Part shown: piece by piece, positions 30,891 through 42,768 of the stretch
Layout: each line of letters starts with the position of its first letter
Position numbering within the stretch: position 1 is the stretch's first letter
From: Prostheceraeus crozeri
Lineage: Eukaryota > Platyhelminthes > Polycladida > Euryleptidae
Direction of reading: 5' to 3'
Length of the DNA stretch: 64,000 nucleotides
NCBI GenBank assembly: GCA_907163375.1
Contig: CAJQUW010011528.1
Coordinates: forward strand, 62,001-126,000
Made by a program: the position numbers and the translations under genes
The notes under the pieces: generated by a model
The model's input: the letters and a program-made list of their open reading frames with translations, nothing else
Databases searched by the model: none
Told to the model about the DNA's origin: nothing

Positions 30891-31467
30891 GTTATCCTTA
30901 ATAATTTTTGTTTACTTTTTCCACCACTGCTAATTAATGACATAAATGGAAGCCGAGAACTAGTACCAATTGATAGAACTGAAAACTGTGGAGATTTGCA
31001 TTGACAACGTCAGTTCATGCTTATGGGATCATTTTGTTAATTTTTCCCGATGCACCTATATGTATATAGAAATACTCATAATTCACATTTTATTGGTTTT
31101 TTCCTAGTAATACTATGCTTTGTGTTATTGTGCCTTTTGCATCCAGTCAAGTGAATTATCCATATTGTCAAAATGCAGCCCAGTAACCTTTGTCGCATTA
31201 TTTTATGTGTTGATATTTCTCTTCCTTATTTTTATACCTGTTTATTGTATATTAAGATGTTTTTATACAAGATTTCTACATTTCTATACTTTTGAAAGCT
31301 GTTCTGCCTGCCAATATGAATTTTTAATCAGTGGTCAGTCTCTCTGAGGATGGTCAATGCATTTTGACCGAAGTGAATTACAACAATTAGAGTTCAATAT
31401 CAAAATTCTTCTCTCTTTCCACCACTCACGAAGTTGACATTCATTGTCCATTTCAGCCATACTGTAT

Positions 31468-31688
31468 CACTGTAAACCATCACCTCCTAAAATCGAGTAA
31501 ACCTGCATTCTAAAGCGCCACACACTAGAATTTTAGGAGGTTGCGTGAAATAGAATGCTGACATACTAAAGAGAACAATATCCCTAGTGCGCTAGCCTCC
31601 TAAAAATTTTTGCTTTAGGATTTTTTTATTAGTTACGAATAGTGTCTTGCTTTAGTGTGTGATTTAGGAGGTGCTGGTTTAGAGTGTA
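31468..31688. repeat. fold-back element C
   Basis: The left end CACTGTAAACCATCACCTCC and the right end (inverted: CACTCTAAACCAGCACCTCC) pair. Internally TTTTAGGAGG pairs with CCTCCTAAAA at two places. It is 221 bp with no gene, and its ends resemble fold-back element A. Confidence 0.65.
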
Positions 31689-34086
31689 GCCTATTCAATT
31701 ACGTCACTCATCAAGAAAATGATGATAAGAAGTGGAGCAATGGCAATTTTAAGTCAAGATGTATAAGCTCTGATGCGAAAATGATGGATGACCAATGCAT
31801 GATTAAAAATTGAATTTCACCATCGATTATTAGCATGACATTTTATTCATCCTTCGTCCGATTACGTAATTAAATGTGTAAAATTGGCCTCAGCAGTGAT
31901 GGGATTTAGATACGTCACGCAGCCTCAAGAGCAGTTATGATAAGTGAAACAAAGCACCTGTAATTTCGATAGCATGTTACTCGTTTATTGATTGAGTTGC
32001 ATATTTATATCATAGCACTTACATTTTCTGAAAAAATACTCATTTTCTCGAAATTTTTCCAAAATTTCGCGATAGAGAAAGTATATCGCAAATTTTTACA
32101 GTACATCTTATACGATTGCCATCATCGATGTCATGAATCTTCATAAAACGCAAAGGCTACTGTACCGTAGCCTTAATTTAACTCTATTCAGACTCAATAT
32201 CTGTTGACAGGAAACTGTATAATTATGGAATGTGGAATTAGGTTGCTATGGGACAGGGGATGGGCCCCTGAAAAAGTCTTATTCTCGCCTATGGCCCATA
32301 ATTGATATGAGGAAGGAAGTGTGGGGTATCATTTTTTTCTCAAGAAAGATGTCATTTTGAAGCTTGAATGATTTAAATTTAATATTTGCCGGTGCCATAA
32401 TAATGGATTAAATAAATTTAGAGCAGCGCATGCACATTTATAATTGTTTGTTTTGTATGCTTAAATATTCTATAGGAAGTGTATGACGGTATACATGTGT
32501 ATACGACAGGCCCTATTTTTCAGGGTGAATATTAAGCATTACACGACCCGATGCAAGTAGATACATGCTCATCACGACGCGATGAAGTGGTAATTTAGTT
32601 ATTAAGCTTTGCGCTAGCCGCTTGGAGGACATGTCAAATTAAAATTGGTTTGCAGTGCAGCATAAAAAATTGATCGCAATTCATTAGGCAATTGAATAAA
32701 GAAGCAACATACATTGATTTATTGATCCATTGATGTATTGTTCTTTTTCTTGCCAGACGAGATTGTGTATCTTCATTTAGAGATCAAGAATTAGTCAATT
32801 AGACACCGATAGCAAAGCGAAACACGCTAAGTCAACTTGCTAAACATGAAACATCTGGAACAGCGGCAACAGCCGCAGTCAGCTGCTGTTTGATACTGGG
32901 GAATCATGTGAAAGACTTAGTAAATTACAGGTAGAATACTTAAGAAATTACCGTACAACTTGATGATATTGATAATGGTTAACGATCAAAAATATTTTAA
33001 GGAAGATTTAACAAGTGCTAAAAACAATTGGAAGTAGACATATGCATTTCTTTTGTTATGAAAACGGAAATATCATAGAGTAGGTATATTTGTAGGGTGG
33101 TAACTCGGCATTTATTGAATCCCCAATGTGTATACACTTTCGATTTTATTAAATGAACTCAAGGGAGATACAGGTGGTATTGTGTCCAAATGTGTGATAT
33201 GCAAATTTTTGCAGCCTGGCAGAAGTTACAAAGGAATTGAGTAATCATGATTGTAATGCAGAAGGAATGATGATATTTTACAGATTCTCATGACAGCCTT
33301 GGAGATATAATGTTTGTTAAACTAGCAATTCGATGGGTTCCTACTACTTTCATGCTCAACCTCAAGAGTGTCTTCTTAAGCGTGATCATATCACAGGCAA
33401 CCTGCTACTTGCAAAGCAAAATCACATAATCAAAGACAATGATTTCAATTAACTTTGAAAGTTGTAAATGGGTCCACATCACTATTCAGATTCAAGAAAT
33501 GAAACATGAATTCAGTGAATCATAAAATCATGCCGGTGAAAATTGAATTAAAACTTGAAATTTCAGCCAAGAAAGCACGGATAATATCGCGACTCTTTCA
33601 TGAAGACTTCCATTATAATACAATTCATGAAATTCCCTTGATAATCAGCTTGATTTCCGCTCAGTTATGATGCTTTTCAGCAAATATTCATTCCTTTTGA
33701 TATCCAAATTGTTTTATACTACCTATATAGGAGAGTCATCTCGGTAGTATATAAATTGTGAAAATTTGACTTTTTTCAAGGTGCTCAAATAATTTTTTGG
33801 ACCACGGGATTTTTTGTAATCTTAGCAAAAAGCTAAATCATTTCATATAATAATGTTCACATACATTTCATACTTATTTGAGTCGACACCTTATCTATAT
33901 ATCCTTACTCTATGAGAAATAAAATATTTTAAATTATTATCAATCTCACAAAACATTTCAACTCATTTCAATATCGACGATTTTCAAGTTTGTAAACATG
34001 AAAATCGCAAAAAAGTAACTGATTTTCCAATAACTCTGCTGATTGCTGACTTCTTTTCTATATCTTTCTTAACCGCTTCTGCACTA
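31689..34086. other. AT-rich host DNA, nothing seen
   Basis: About 2.4 kb without a convincing open frame, repeat end or RNA gene. It is probably intergenic or a large intron. Confidence 0.45.
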
Positions 34087-34092
34087 TCATAT

Positions 34093-34587
34093 AGTAATGG
34101 GCAAACGACCGTTCCAGGACACCATAAAATTCAAAAAATAGTATCTTTAAAAACGACTAAATTCATGAATTTTGACCGTTTTTCAGGTTTTTAAGACCTA
34201 AATTCATAAATTTGGGCGTTTTTAAAAATACCCAATTATTCAAATTTTTCAAAATCTCAAATTTGAGAATTACAATTTTCACCCTTAAAATCATGACCGG
34301 TCCAGGACACCGAAAAAATCATAAAAGTTAAGAATCTCAAATTTGTGATTATGACATTTCACCCTTAAAATCATGACCGTTCTAGGACACCGAAAAAATC
34401 AGAAAAGTTGAGAATCTCAAATTTGAGATTAAGATCATTTTTTCTCTTTTAAATCATGACCATTCCAGGACACAATATCAGAAAAATTGGTATTTTTGAA
34501 AACGTCTAAATTCATGAATTTTATCCATCTTTCAGGTTTTTAAAATATGAGATAACTAAAATTATGTGACTAAAAATATTTCTTTAA
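34093..34587 (+). repeat. Polinton 2 left terminal inverted repeat
   Basis: This 495-bp arm pairs with 56181-59224, which is ~495 bp once its piggyBac is discounted. It contains three tandem blocks of ~70-80 bp, each with CATGACCGTTCCAGGACACC-like sequence followed by the palindrome CTCAAATTTGAG or a close variant. Confidence 0.92.
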
Positions 34588-34858
34588 GAATGTAACACAA
34601 TCTCTTACAATGCCTGTTATTGTTACTGCTTTGCACTCTGATGAACCTCCCAATTGTAGGGAACAGCTGATACCCGCATACATGATATAAATGCAGTTGC
34701 TTCTGGCATTCCTGAACCATTGCATTACAGAACAAGCAGCTGTTACCCGTATTAAAGATTAAAACGACGTGGAATATATTGCAGCATGTAGGAAGTAAGA
34801 CTTCATTTTACAATTTCATTAATCATAACCAGTGACTGTTTTCTTTCTTCATTGCAAA

Positions 34859-35272
34859 ATGCCAAAACGTGCTGCCGCGGAAGCTTTTTCGTTTTACATG
34901 CCGATTTTACTAAATTTAATTAAAGAAGAGCACAAGGAAACTGCGAATAAATACTTTGAAGAGTGGAGGTTAGAAATTCAATCGAGAAAGAAGAACAAAG
35001 TTGTGGACTCTAAAAAACAAGTGGAGGATATTACAGTAAAAATAGAACAGTATCTGACCACTGCTACAATTCCTCAGTTCAATGTTACAAAAGAACATTT
35101 CATTACCATCGAGGATAGTGCTACTATGATTTCAAAACTGATTGCAAGTGATAAAGTACACCATGGGTCGTTGCAGAGAAGTGCTGCTTATCAAGTTTAT
35201 GGGTTTAAAAGAATTCTGGAATTGAGTGACAATAAAAAAAAACAGATTTGTGGCAAACTTGGAACTATTTAG
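34859..35272 (+). CDS. Polinton 2 small protein, unknown
   Basis: This is a frame of about 137 residues from M-P-K-R-A-A-A-E. It is lysine-rich and mostly helical, with K-K-N-K and D-N-K-K-K-Q basic patches, and has no family that I can name. It is the first gene inside the left terminal repeat. A ~540-bp AT-rich stretch without a clear gene follows it. Confidence 0.5.
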   Translation: MPKRAAAEAFSFYMPILLNLIKEEHKETANKYFEEWRLEIQSRKKNKVVDSKKQVEDITVKIEQYLTTATIPQFNVTKEHFITIEDSATMISKLIASDKVHHGSLQRSAAYQVYGFKRILELSDNKKKQICGKLGTI

Positions 35273-35813
35273 AATTTCCTATAACGTAAGTTATTGTTAT
35301 TTCTTGATAAACTTATCAGATCTAATTCTACCACACGCATTATTTTTAAATGCCCATTAGTTTTGTTAGAACACATTTTAAAGAAATCAAAATTTATATA
35401 GAAAAATTGAATCAACCGACAACTTTAGAAGAAATGAGGTTTGGCTCCCAAGATGAATGAACATAAACTGTGTTGTTTCACTTTTTAAGATATGTGCAAT
35501 GTACATACATATTTGATGCGTACATATTTATGAAGACTTCTTTATAAGTAGTAACGCATTTTGGATTATTTTGAAATGTAATTAAATTTTCTTTTGTTCT
35601 CCAGTCTACTGCCATGAGACTACCATCGTACAATTGTGTCATAAGATTGATTGTTGTATTATTATATTTGATGCAAAATACACTGCAGTTCTTTTTATTT
35701 TTCTGTACAAGACATTATTGCAGTTATTGGAATTTACTTCATTTAAAATGAATGATGAAAATCCGACAGTTATGCTGAGTAATATAGGTGATATATGACC
35801 TCAGGTTAATAAC

Positions 35814-36002
35814 ATGACTGAGTTCTTAAAATTATATGGGAAGCAAACAACTACAAATTTTGATCTAAAGAAAATTGCTAATCAATTACGAATAAAGAAT
35901 TTTCACATATTGATGAGAAATGAATTGCAGTTGATTAAAGATGTGCGAAGCACTAACTCTGCTAATAAACTGATTCCTTACAAATGTACCTTTTTAATTT
36001 AG
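35814..36002 (+). pseudogene. partial duplicate of the protease gene (fossil)
   Basis: Its first ~44 residues match the start of the protease at 36127 (E-F-L-K, G-K-Q-T-T-T-N-F-D-L-K-K-I, N-F-H-I-L-M). The rest of the protease is not present. It looks like a local tandem duplication of the 5' part of the gene. Confidence 0.7.
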
Positions 36003-36126
36003 ATTAAATTAAATAATTTCAAAATCGAATAAGTAGTAAGGAAAGTCATCATTATGCGATAGGTTTTTAACTCAATACCCCCTCTGACTTCTAGGGTGTC
36101 CCTATAAGAATTTTTTTTATTATAAA

Positions 36127-36591
36127 ATGTCTAGCATTACCGAGTTCTTAAAAATGCATGGCAAACAAACAACTACGAATTTTGATCTAAAGAAAATCGG
36201 AAATCAATTGGGAATAGAGAATTTTCACATATTGATGACAGACGAATTACAATTGATTAAAAATAAGCCAACAGAAACCTTCGGTTCCCGGAACAAAGTT
36301 CCAACTATAAATTTGATAACAAATCTTCAAACATCAGATGAAAAAGGAGTACATTGGTCTGCAGGTACGTCTAATAAAAATGGAGATAATTACTATTTCG
36401 ACTCTTATGGACTTCCACCTACAAATGAAGTAAGAGAAATACTTGGAAATGGATCCTATAATACATTTCAAATTCAAAAACCAGGAACTACTTATTGTGG
36501 TCATTTATGTCTTTATGTTTCATTTAAATTACAAAAAGGAGTACCATTTCTTGATATTATGTTAGAATTGAATAATAATAATGATAATTAA
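36127..36591 (+). CDS. Polinton 2 adenovirus-type cysteine protease (PRO)
   Basis: This protein has 154 residues. The pattern is that of adenain/Ulp1-fold proteases used for virion maturation: the catalytic His in G-V-H-W (about residue 79), an acidic partner in Y-F-D-S-Y-G-L (about 94), and the nucleophile in Y-C-G-H-L-C (about 122). The length is typical for Polinton PRO. Its end overlaps the integrase gene, which comes in tail-to-tail from the other strand. Confidence 0.88.
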   Translation: MSSITEFLKMHGKQTTTNFDLKKIGNQLGIENFHILMTDELQLIKNKPTETFGSRNKVPTINLITNLQTSDEKGVHWSAGTSNKNGDNYYFDSYGLPPTNEVREILGNGSYNTFQIQKPGTTYCGHLCLYVSFKLQKGVPFLDIMLELNNNNDN

Positions 36592-37541
36592 AAATCGCTT
36601 CGTTGTAATTCATTTTGATAAAATCGGCCTCTGATATCTTCATCATCTAAATATTTGATTTCGTAAGTAATCGGATAAGTTTGGTTTATTTTACAAACTT
36701 CATATATTTCTTTAGTCCAATAGCCAACAAAACCTTTTTCAATTTTATTCTTATACTTAAATATTCTAACTCTATCTCCAATCTTAAATTTCGGCTTAAG
36801 TTTCTGCAAATTCGGATTACTCTCATTCTAATAATTATTTTCGAATATTTTTCTTCTTATCAAATCTGGATCGTCACAAGCATTCTTTGGAGTTTCTTCA
36901 ATACTTGAATGAATCTTATTGTTATACTCTTCTACAACTCCTGGTAATATCTTCAACCATTTCTGATTTCCTCCCTCAGTAAACTTCTTAAAAATTTTAT
37001 TTTTTAATGATCTGTTGAATCGCTCAATTACTACAGCCTTTCCTGCATTTTCATTTGAATAAACAGTTTCAAATAGTGGCTGAACATTTCCGTTATAAAA
37101 TTCCGACCCTTTATCAACAAACAATTTCCTTGGCTTTCTATTAGTTTCTTTAAAGATTTCTTCAAACGCATATTTAGCTGATAGACCACTTTTGTTTTTT
37201 AAAGGCTTTACCCAAGCGTATCTTGTATATAAATCTATAACGGTCAATGCGTACTTAAACCCTCCTTCATTCGGCATATGAATAAGATCAGCACTCCAAA
37301 TATCATCTTTATTAAATACTTTTACTTTCAATAAATATTTAGGCTTTCTGTATTCTTTATGAATTTCAGACGCGTAGGTTCGAGCGTTGCTCTCAGGCAG
37401 CTTTGCTGTCGTTTCAGAGTTATGACTTTTGTTTATCCCCTGACCGAATAATATTTTAGCTTGTAAAGCTTTCTTATCAAACATTCTTTCAATTCTTTCT
37501 CTAAATGTAGGATTTTGAATACTATCTAATTCTTGAATCAT
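36588..37541 (-). pseudogene. Polinton 2 retroviral-type integrase (fossil)
   Basis: The RVE integrase core is clear: W-S-A-D-L-I (first Asp, about 37305), F-V-D-K-G-S-E-F-Y (second Asp, about 37120) and V-I-E-R-F-N-R-S-L-K (Glu, about 37020). A chromo-like/SH3-like tail follows (F-K-I-G-D-R-V-R-I, about 36785). This enzyme inserts Polintons and makes the 6-bp duplication. The copy is part of a broken element. Confidence 0.9.
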
Positions 37542-37544
37542 CTT

Positions 37545-37892
37545 CTCAACAGCTACATGACGAGAACTTAGGTCATGATTTCGATGAGCTAAATCATGTC
37601 TGTAAGCTGCTTCATCTACTCTGTTTATTGGTTCTTCACCTGGTTTCGGATTATTATTCTCATCTAGTCTTATATCTAATCGAGTTCCTGGGCCGGTATA
37701 TGAATGACCAGGAACATGTCTTTCTTTTGACTATTTACTCCAAATAAATCCAGGAAAGTTTTCTAATGTTTTTTGTATGTCACCTCCAATATGCTGACAA
37801 TTTGAGGTTTTATGTACTTTTAAGAGATAATTCAATAAATCTAAATTAGCAATTTTTAATTTAACTAAATTTTCGGAATTTGTAGAATTCAT
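37545..37892 (-). pseudogene. Polinton 2 phospholipase-A2-like (parvovirus VP1-type) domain (fossil)
   Basis: A segment with Y-T-G-P-G-T, then N-R-V-D-E-A-A-Y-R-H-D-L-A-H-R, matches the calcium loop and the catalytic His-Asp of the PLA2-like domain found in parvovirus VP1 and in several Polinton/adintovirus virion proteins. It lies directly upstream of the integrase on the same strand. In virions this activity opens endosomal membranes. Confidence 0.65.
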
Positions 37893-37980
37893 TTTTAAAG
37901 ATAAAATAAAATAAATGTTTTACCGAATAGAACCAAAGGTCCTGAGGTTATTACCTAATCATACTAGGACTTAGATATAT

Positions 37981-38433
37981 TCAAGAACCATCTTTAGTTT
38001 CTTTAATTTCTATTAAATCATCAATATTGTGGAGAATATTTTTGAGAACTCGTTTTCCTTCATCAACTAAATTTAATTTACTAATAAAATTATCTACTAC
38101 TCCTTCTGCAATAGCAACTTTCTCTAACTCTCTATTATGTCGTTTTTGTTCTTCTAATGCTGCCTTCTCTGATTTATTTTTATTTACTGCTTGGAAAATA
38201 CCAGCTGTCCCACCTGCGACACTACCGCAGCTTCTATGCCACCTATTATTAGAGGAATTAATGGGAGAATCCCGCCATTCTTTTCTTCTTGTAATTGAAT
38301 ATTCTCTATCATTGGTTTACTTATGTAATACTTTTTTTTTGTTAATCGTATTAGTTTTAGGCGTATTTTTGTCAACAATATTACGTAATTTTAATTCAAC
38401 AGTTTTATTATTATTACTTTTCGCTTGCGACAT
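37981..38433 (-). pseudogene. Polinton 2 hydrophobic/basic virion-type protein (PX-like, fossil)
   Basis: The start is Lys/Asn-rich and is followed by a hydrophobic stretch G-G-I-L-P-L-I-P-L-I-I-G-G, then a charged helical tail. Proteins with an N-terminal basic region and a Gly/Leu/Ile-rich membrane-active segment are common beside Polinton capsid genes and are compared with adenovirus core/cement peptides. A hairpin (37931-37942) lies just beyond its 3' end. Confidence 0.5.
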
Positions 38434-38601
38434 TTTTAATAAAAAAATTTTAAGTTACGAAAAATTCGAATATATTCTAGCTATAAAAAATTTTTGAGTT
38501 AAGAATTTTTTATCTATTCTAGTTATGAAAAATTTCAAGTTATGAAAAAATTTTAAGTTACCAAAAATTTTAATTAACCTATAGAACTTTGCTCAGAGGC
38601 T

Positions 38602-39935
38602 TCAGCCGATCCTAGCCATCTTCCCATTAAGAATTTTAATAGAATATTTTACATCTTCTAGCAATAAACCATAAGCCATCAATGAAGTTGTGGAATCTTT
38701 CTTTTCAATATTAATTGTTACATCACAACCAGTCTCGATAATATCTTCAGATTGTGCGCTTAAATCGAAACAGAAAACAGAATATAAATATCTCCAATCT
38801 CCAGGAGTTAATTGTGGTTCAACTCCAAATTCTGTGCAAAGATTTCTATGAGCATCATATCCTTCCATAAATTGATTATTGGTATCCTCGAATCTTAATT
38901 AATCAATTGGATAACGGGTTTGATTTAAAGAAACTTGTAAACTTCGAATTGTGTTAATATGAAAAAGATTGTTGTTCTTATCAAAACATGGAGAATTATT
39001 TCTTTGAAAAGTTAGTAATAAATATCTTGGAGTATTCGCAATTCTAGCAAAATGCCAGTTAAATATTTGTTCGGAAAAAGTTACTGAACTAGCAGTACGC
39101 TTTAGAAAATTTACTGGAATTGGTTTGTTAGTATTTGATCTTTTTGCAATAGCTGTTTCAACCTCTAAACTAGGAGTAACATGCTTAATCCACCATTCAA
39201 GTCTATCAATTTTTAAATATGCTTTTTTCCAGTCTTACCAAAAAAGATTAATTCATTATTTGCTGTGCGATGAATTATTAATTTAAATTTTAATTGACAT
39301 GATATTTTGTCATAATCTAAATATCCGAATAATGGAGACAATGACCAATTTACTGTCTGTTTACTTTTCTTGTTAAATTCACGTCTTTCTTTATATGCAC
39401 TATTGTTTGTTTTATTTAAATGATTTGCAATATTTGCTACATCTTTCACAATTCCTGCGGCATCTGTTCCAGCGTTAGTTAAATCATCAACAATTATACC
39501 ATCATTAGTATCAGGAAACCAACCTTCGATTTCATGCTTTTTATTATTTTCACCAATTGTTATAAATCCAAGCATTGTATCAATTACACCTGGAGAATCA
39601 CTTATTGTTCCTATATTTTGAGTTGCAACATCTAAACGCATTTGTGTAAATAATCTTGGAAAAAAATTATACTCTAATGCAATATTATCGGTATCTGGTA
39701 ATGGTGTTGTAAAATTAGCATCACTATATAAAGAATATTCACAGTGTAAAAAGGATTCAGGTAAATATAAATAACTTTGCTGATTATCAACTTCAAAAAT
39801 TAGATCTCCTCCAGTATTTACTCTAGTGGAAGATCCAGGATTCATAGCAATTCTTATATAGTCATTCTTTTTTTGATTGTAACTGACGAACGGAGGATCG
39901 TCTAATCTAAATTTATTTTCGATAAGAGAAGACAC
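38602..39935 (-). pseudogene. Polinton 2 major capsid protein (MCP, fossil)
   Basis: The amino end (P-P-F-V-S-Y-N-Q-K-K-N-D-Y) and the C-terminal phrase L-T-P-G-D-W-R-Y-L-Y-S-V-F-C-F-D-L-S (about 38735-38790) are hallmarks of the Polinton double-jelly-roll capsid protein. The size of about 440 residues fits the family. It forms the pseudo-hexameric capsomer. The gene ends inside a small hairpin (38598-38607). It is broken at one or a few points. Confidence 0.88.
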
Positions 39936-40059
39936 TTTTATAAAAAATAATTTGACTTTTTTGTTTTTTCACACACAAAAAAAATTTTTACTAAAACACA
40001 ATTTTAGAATTTTACTAAAAAAATTTTACTAAAAAAATTTTACTTAAAAGTATATTTTA

Positions 40060-40425
40060 TAATTTTGCTAGACCATTGCCTCTTATTTCTTCAATTGTTT
40101 TTTCATTATGTTTACTCTCAGACCCCACAGCTATGTTAGCAATTTTGTTTTTTGTTTCATCTGAAAGTTTTTTTAATTTTTTAGTCCTCCAGAATCATTC
40201 TTAAGTTTACGAATAGTTTCTAGTTGTTTTAATTCATTTTGAGACTTAACAGCATTTGATATTGCACTAGCTATATGATATTGCACCAGAAAATATACCA
40301 TCTCCTTCTTTTTGAATAGTTTCTACATTGTTATAATGATAAACAGATTTCATAGATGGTTCATGAGCAATTTTTTTATTTGAAGCAGAATGTGTAAGAT
40401 TGTGTTTATAAATTTTAAGCATTTT
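40060..40425 (-). pseudogene. small Polinton 2 gene between capsid and coiled-coil genes (fossil)
   Basis: Coding-like stretches start with M-L-K-I-Y-K-H-N (near 40423) and end with a Lys/Glu-rich segment (E-S-K-H-N-E-K-T-I-E-E-I). A Gly-rich G-D-G-I-F-S-G stretch lies between. No family is certain; it could be another minor virion protein. It is broken. Confidence 0.35.
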
Positions 40426-40480
40426 TTAGGAATAAATTTGACTTTTGGAAAAAAATATTTACGACTGGTTAGTAACCTGA

Positions 40481-40571
40481 GGACCTTTGGTCCGATTAAG
40501 ATTTACGTGCGTCATCGGCTAAAGCCTCTGAACAAGGTTCGATAGGTTAGTAACCTGAGGACCTTTGGTCC
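40481..40571. terminator. repeated hairpins at the 3' end of the coiled-coil gene
   Basis: GGACCTTTGGTCC occurs at 40481-40493 and 40559-40571, each inside a ~35-bp direct repeat that begins GTTAGTAACCTGA. Between them is GGCTAAAGCC (40517-40526). Related stems lie at the ends of other minus-strand virion genes (37931-37942 and 38598-38607). A role in 3'-end formation is inferred. Confidence 0.4.
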
Positions 40572-41462
40572 GATCGAGATCTACGTTTGTGAATGTCCAA
40601 CAACATCGTGATAACTTTATTAATTTTCCGTTGTACTTTATCTATTGCGTCAAGCAGCGTGTGATGTCTTTTAATTTCTTTTCTATTAACTTGCATTTTC
40701 TGCTGATTAATCTTCAACGCCGTTTTAAGAGCATTTAATTTAACTTTAAGAACATCTAACTGTTTTTTAACAGCATCAAACTGTTCTTTATTTTCTTTAG
40801 AGTTTTCTTGCAAATTTTTCTTTAATTCATTTTCTAAATTGATTTTAAGGTTTTTCATTTTATCAACTTTTTGATTAAGTGACTTTACTTCATTTATTGT
40901 TCTGTTCATCTTTTTCATTTGTTGAGTAATTTTAGAACTTAATTCATCAACACTTTTTTGGAATGTAGTTTGTAACTGCATTGAATTTTTTTTAATTCTT
41001 TCAGGTAGTTTTTCTATTTCATCTTCTAATTGTTCTTTCAATAATTTTATCTGATGTTTATTTTTAATGACTGCAGATTTTAAATTTATAGAAAGTAATA
41101 TTAAAATTTTTGATGGTTCTGAAATCTTTTTAAAAAGTTTTGCTATATCTGCTTCTAGCTCTCTATCCTTTTTATCAAGTTTTAATAATTTTTCGTTTAA
41201 TGATTTGTCATTAAGTTTTAGCAACTTTAATTCATTCATCAGTGGAACCAAAACATCGTTTATATATTTTTCTTTTAAGTCATTGATTTGTGTATCAACA
41301 TATTGCTTATTTGTTAACTCTGTATTTTGTTAGTGAAGAATAGAAAGATGCAATGGACCAGATAAAACGTCTCCAGTATTCATGATATAATTTTCTATTT
41401 CTATTTCTAATTCACGATTATTCGGGATATATGCACCTCCACCAACATTTGGTAACATCATT
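40547..41462 (-). pseudogene. Polinton 2 fibre-like/coiled-coil protein (fossil)
   Basis: The start (M-M-L-P-N-V-G-G-G-A-Y-I-P) is followed by G-D-V-L-S-G-P-L and N-K-Q-Y-V-D-T-Q-I, a phrase typical of phage and virus tail-fibre attachment segments. About 200 residues of Lys/Glu/Leu heptads then form a long coiled coil, and the end is basic. A spike, fibre or scaffold is likely. The last codons form a hairpin GGACCTTTGGTCC (40559-40571), and a second copy lies downstream. Confidence 0.55.
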
Positions 41463-41562
41463 TTTTAACAATAAAAATAATTTTTTTTCTCATTATAAAA
41501 AAAAATTTCTAATAAAATATTTTCTAATAAAAAAATAAAATTTTTTCTAGTAAAAATAAAAA

Positions 41563-42366
41563 ATGGAAATGTCTCAAATTTGTCAAGTTTGTAAGATGCG
41601 TTTTTTAAATCAAACGCTATTATATTCTCATATGAAAAACACACCATGTGGTATGCATATGAATCAATTTCAAAAAAATAATCAGCATAATAATGATATT
41701 CAACCGGAGCAAACATTACAAGGATTAAAGCATTTATTTATTTCAGATCAAGGACAAAATCTTTATACTGCTAGAAAAAATACACCTAGACAAAATACAC
41801 ATAGACAAAATAATCATTTAGATACAAAAAATAATTATGTAAATCAATGGATTAATACATGCGAAAATAGTTATTTGCCACAAAATAAACCTTTTGCTCA
41901 AAATAATCATGTAAATCACAATAATAAATCTGTGAAAGGTAATACGAAGAAATGTTCTGGTTGTAATAAAAATATAACGTCCAAAAATTTTGCACGTCAT
42001 TTAAAATTATGTGAACAACCAGAAGAGGTTAAAAAAGATAAAAAAGATAAACTAAAAGATCAGCTATGTCGTAATTGTAATAAATATTTTACAATTCAAG
42101 GAATTCCTAATCATTATAATTCTTGTATAAGTTCTACAAGACAATGTACAAGTTGTCAAGTTACTAAACCTAAGACAGAGTTTTGTGATAGTAAACATCA
42201 GTGTAAGGATTGTTTAAAAGAAAAAGTAAAATGTAGAGGTTGCCAAAAAATTATATTGAAGAAAAAATTTCCGCGACATGTAACACTTTGTCCGAAACTT
42301 AATCAAGATCTTAATCAAGGTCTTAATCAAAATTTTAATCAACATAATAATACAAATCTTATTTAA
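41563..42366 (+). CDS. Polinton 2 multi-zinc-finger protein
   Basis: This protein has 267 residues. A finger C-Q-V-C..H..C opens it. After an Asn/Gln-rich linker come repeated units of C-x2-C..F-x-R-H..C (about residues 126-152, 163-185 and 220-245) and a C-x2-C pair in C-T-S-C. It ends in N-Q-D-L-N-Q-G-L-N-Q repeats. These are short Cys/His modules like those in Polinton proteins that accompany PolB. It is divergent from the coiled-coil gene across an AT-rich shared promoter. Nucleic-acid binding is likely; the exact job is unknown. Confidence 0.65.
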   Translation: MEMSQICQVCKMRFLNQTLLYSHMKNTPCGMHMNQFQKNNQHNNDIQPEQTLQGLKHLFISDQGQNLYTARKNTPRQNTHRQNNHLDTKNNYVNQWINTCENSYLPQNKPFAQNNHVNHNNKSVKGNTKKCSGCNKNITSKNFARHLKLCEQPEEVKKDKKDKLKDQLCRNCNKYFTIQGIPNHYNSCISSTRQCTSCQVTKPKTEFCDSKHQCKDCLKEKVKCRGCQKIILKKKFPRHVTLCPKLNQDLNQGLNQNFNQHNNTNLI

Positions 42367-42768
42367 CATATTAATCCAAATCTTAATCAACATAATAATA
42401 TGAATAATTTTGATTTAGGATTAAATTATTAAAATAGACTTATATATATATTAACATAGTTGTATTTCTACTAAAGTAATTGTATTTCTACTAAAATAGT
42501 TGTATTTCTACTAAAATAGTCTTATATATATTAAAATATTATTTTTTATAAATAATAAATTATTTTCTTAGTCAAAATATTCTTAAGCATTCCGGAAGAG
42601 AGGAGAGGTTCGGAAAATATTTCTTTTAAGTATAGGAACAAAATTCCGGTTTATTTCCGATACATTCCGGAGGTCCTACAGAGGTCAAAAACACTCATAA
42701 GAGTGTAAGAATGATAGTCCGGAATCAACAAATAATAATTCCTAAATTTTTTATTTTAAAAATATTAA
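42367..42768. promoter_or_regulatory. AT-rich intergenic region with short repeats
   Basis: TAGTTGTATTTCTACTAAA recurs about three times (about 42457-42515). A GC-rich island around CATTCCGGAAGAGAGGAGAGG and the TTCCGGAGG/TTCCGG phrases follow at about 42590-42725. The next gene starts at 42769, so this is probably its promoter. No gene is seen. Confidence 0.4.

Noticed and set aside
31120-31347. Hydrophobic 75-codon frame in AT-rich DNA
   Set aside because: Phe/Leu/Ile-rich frames arise easily from T-rich sequence. There is no promoter, splice or family evidence.
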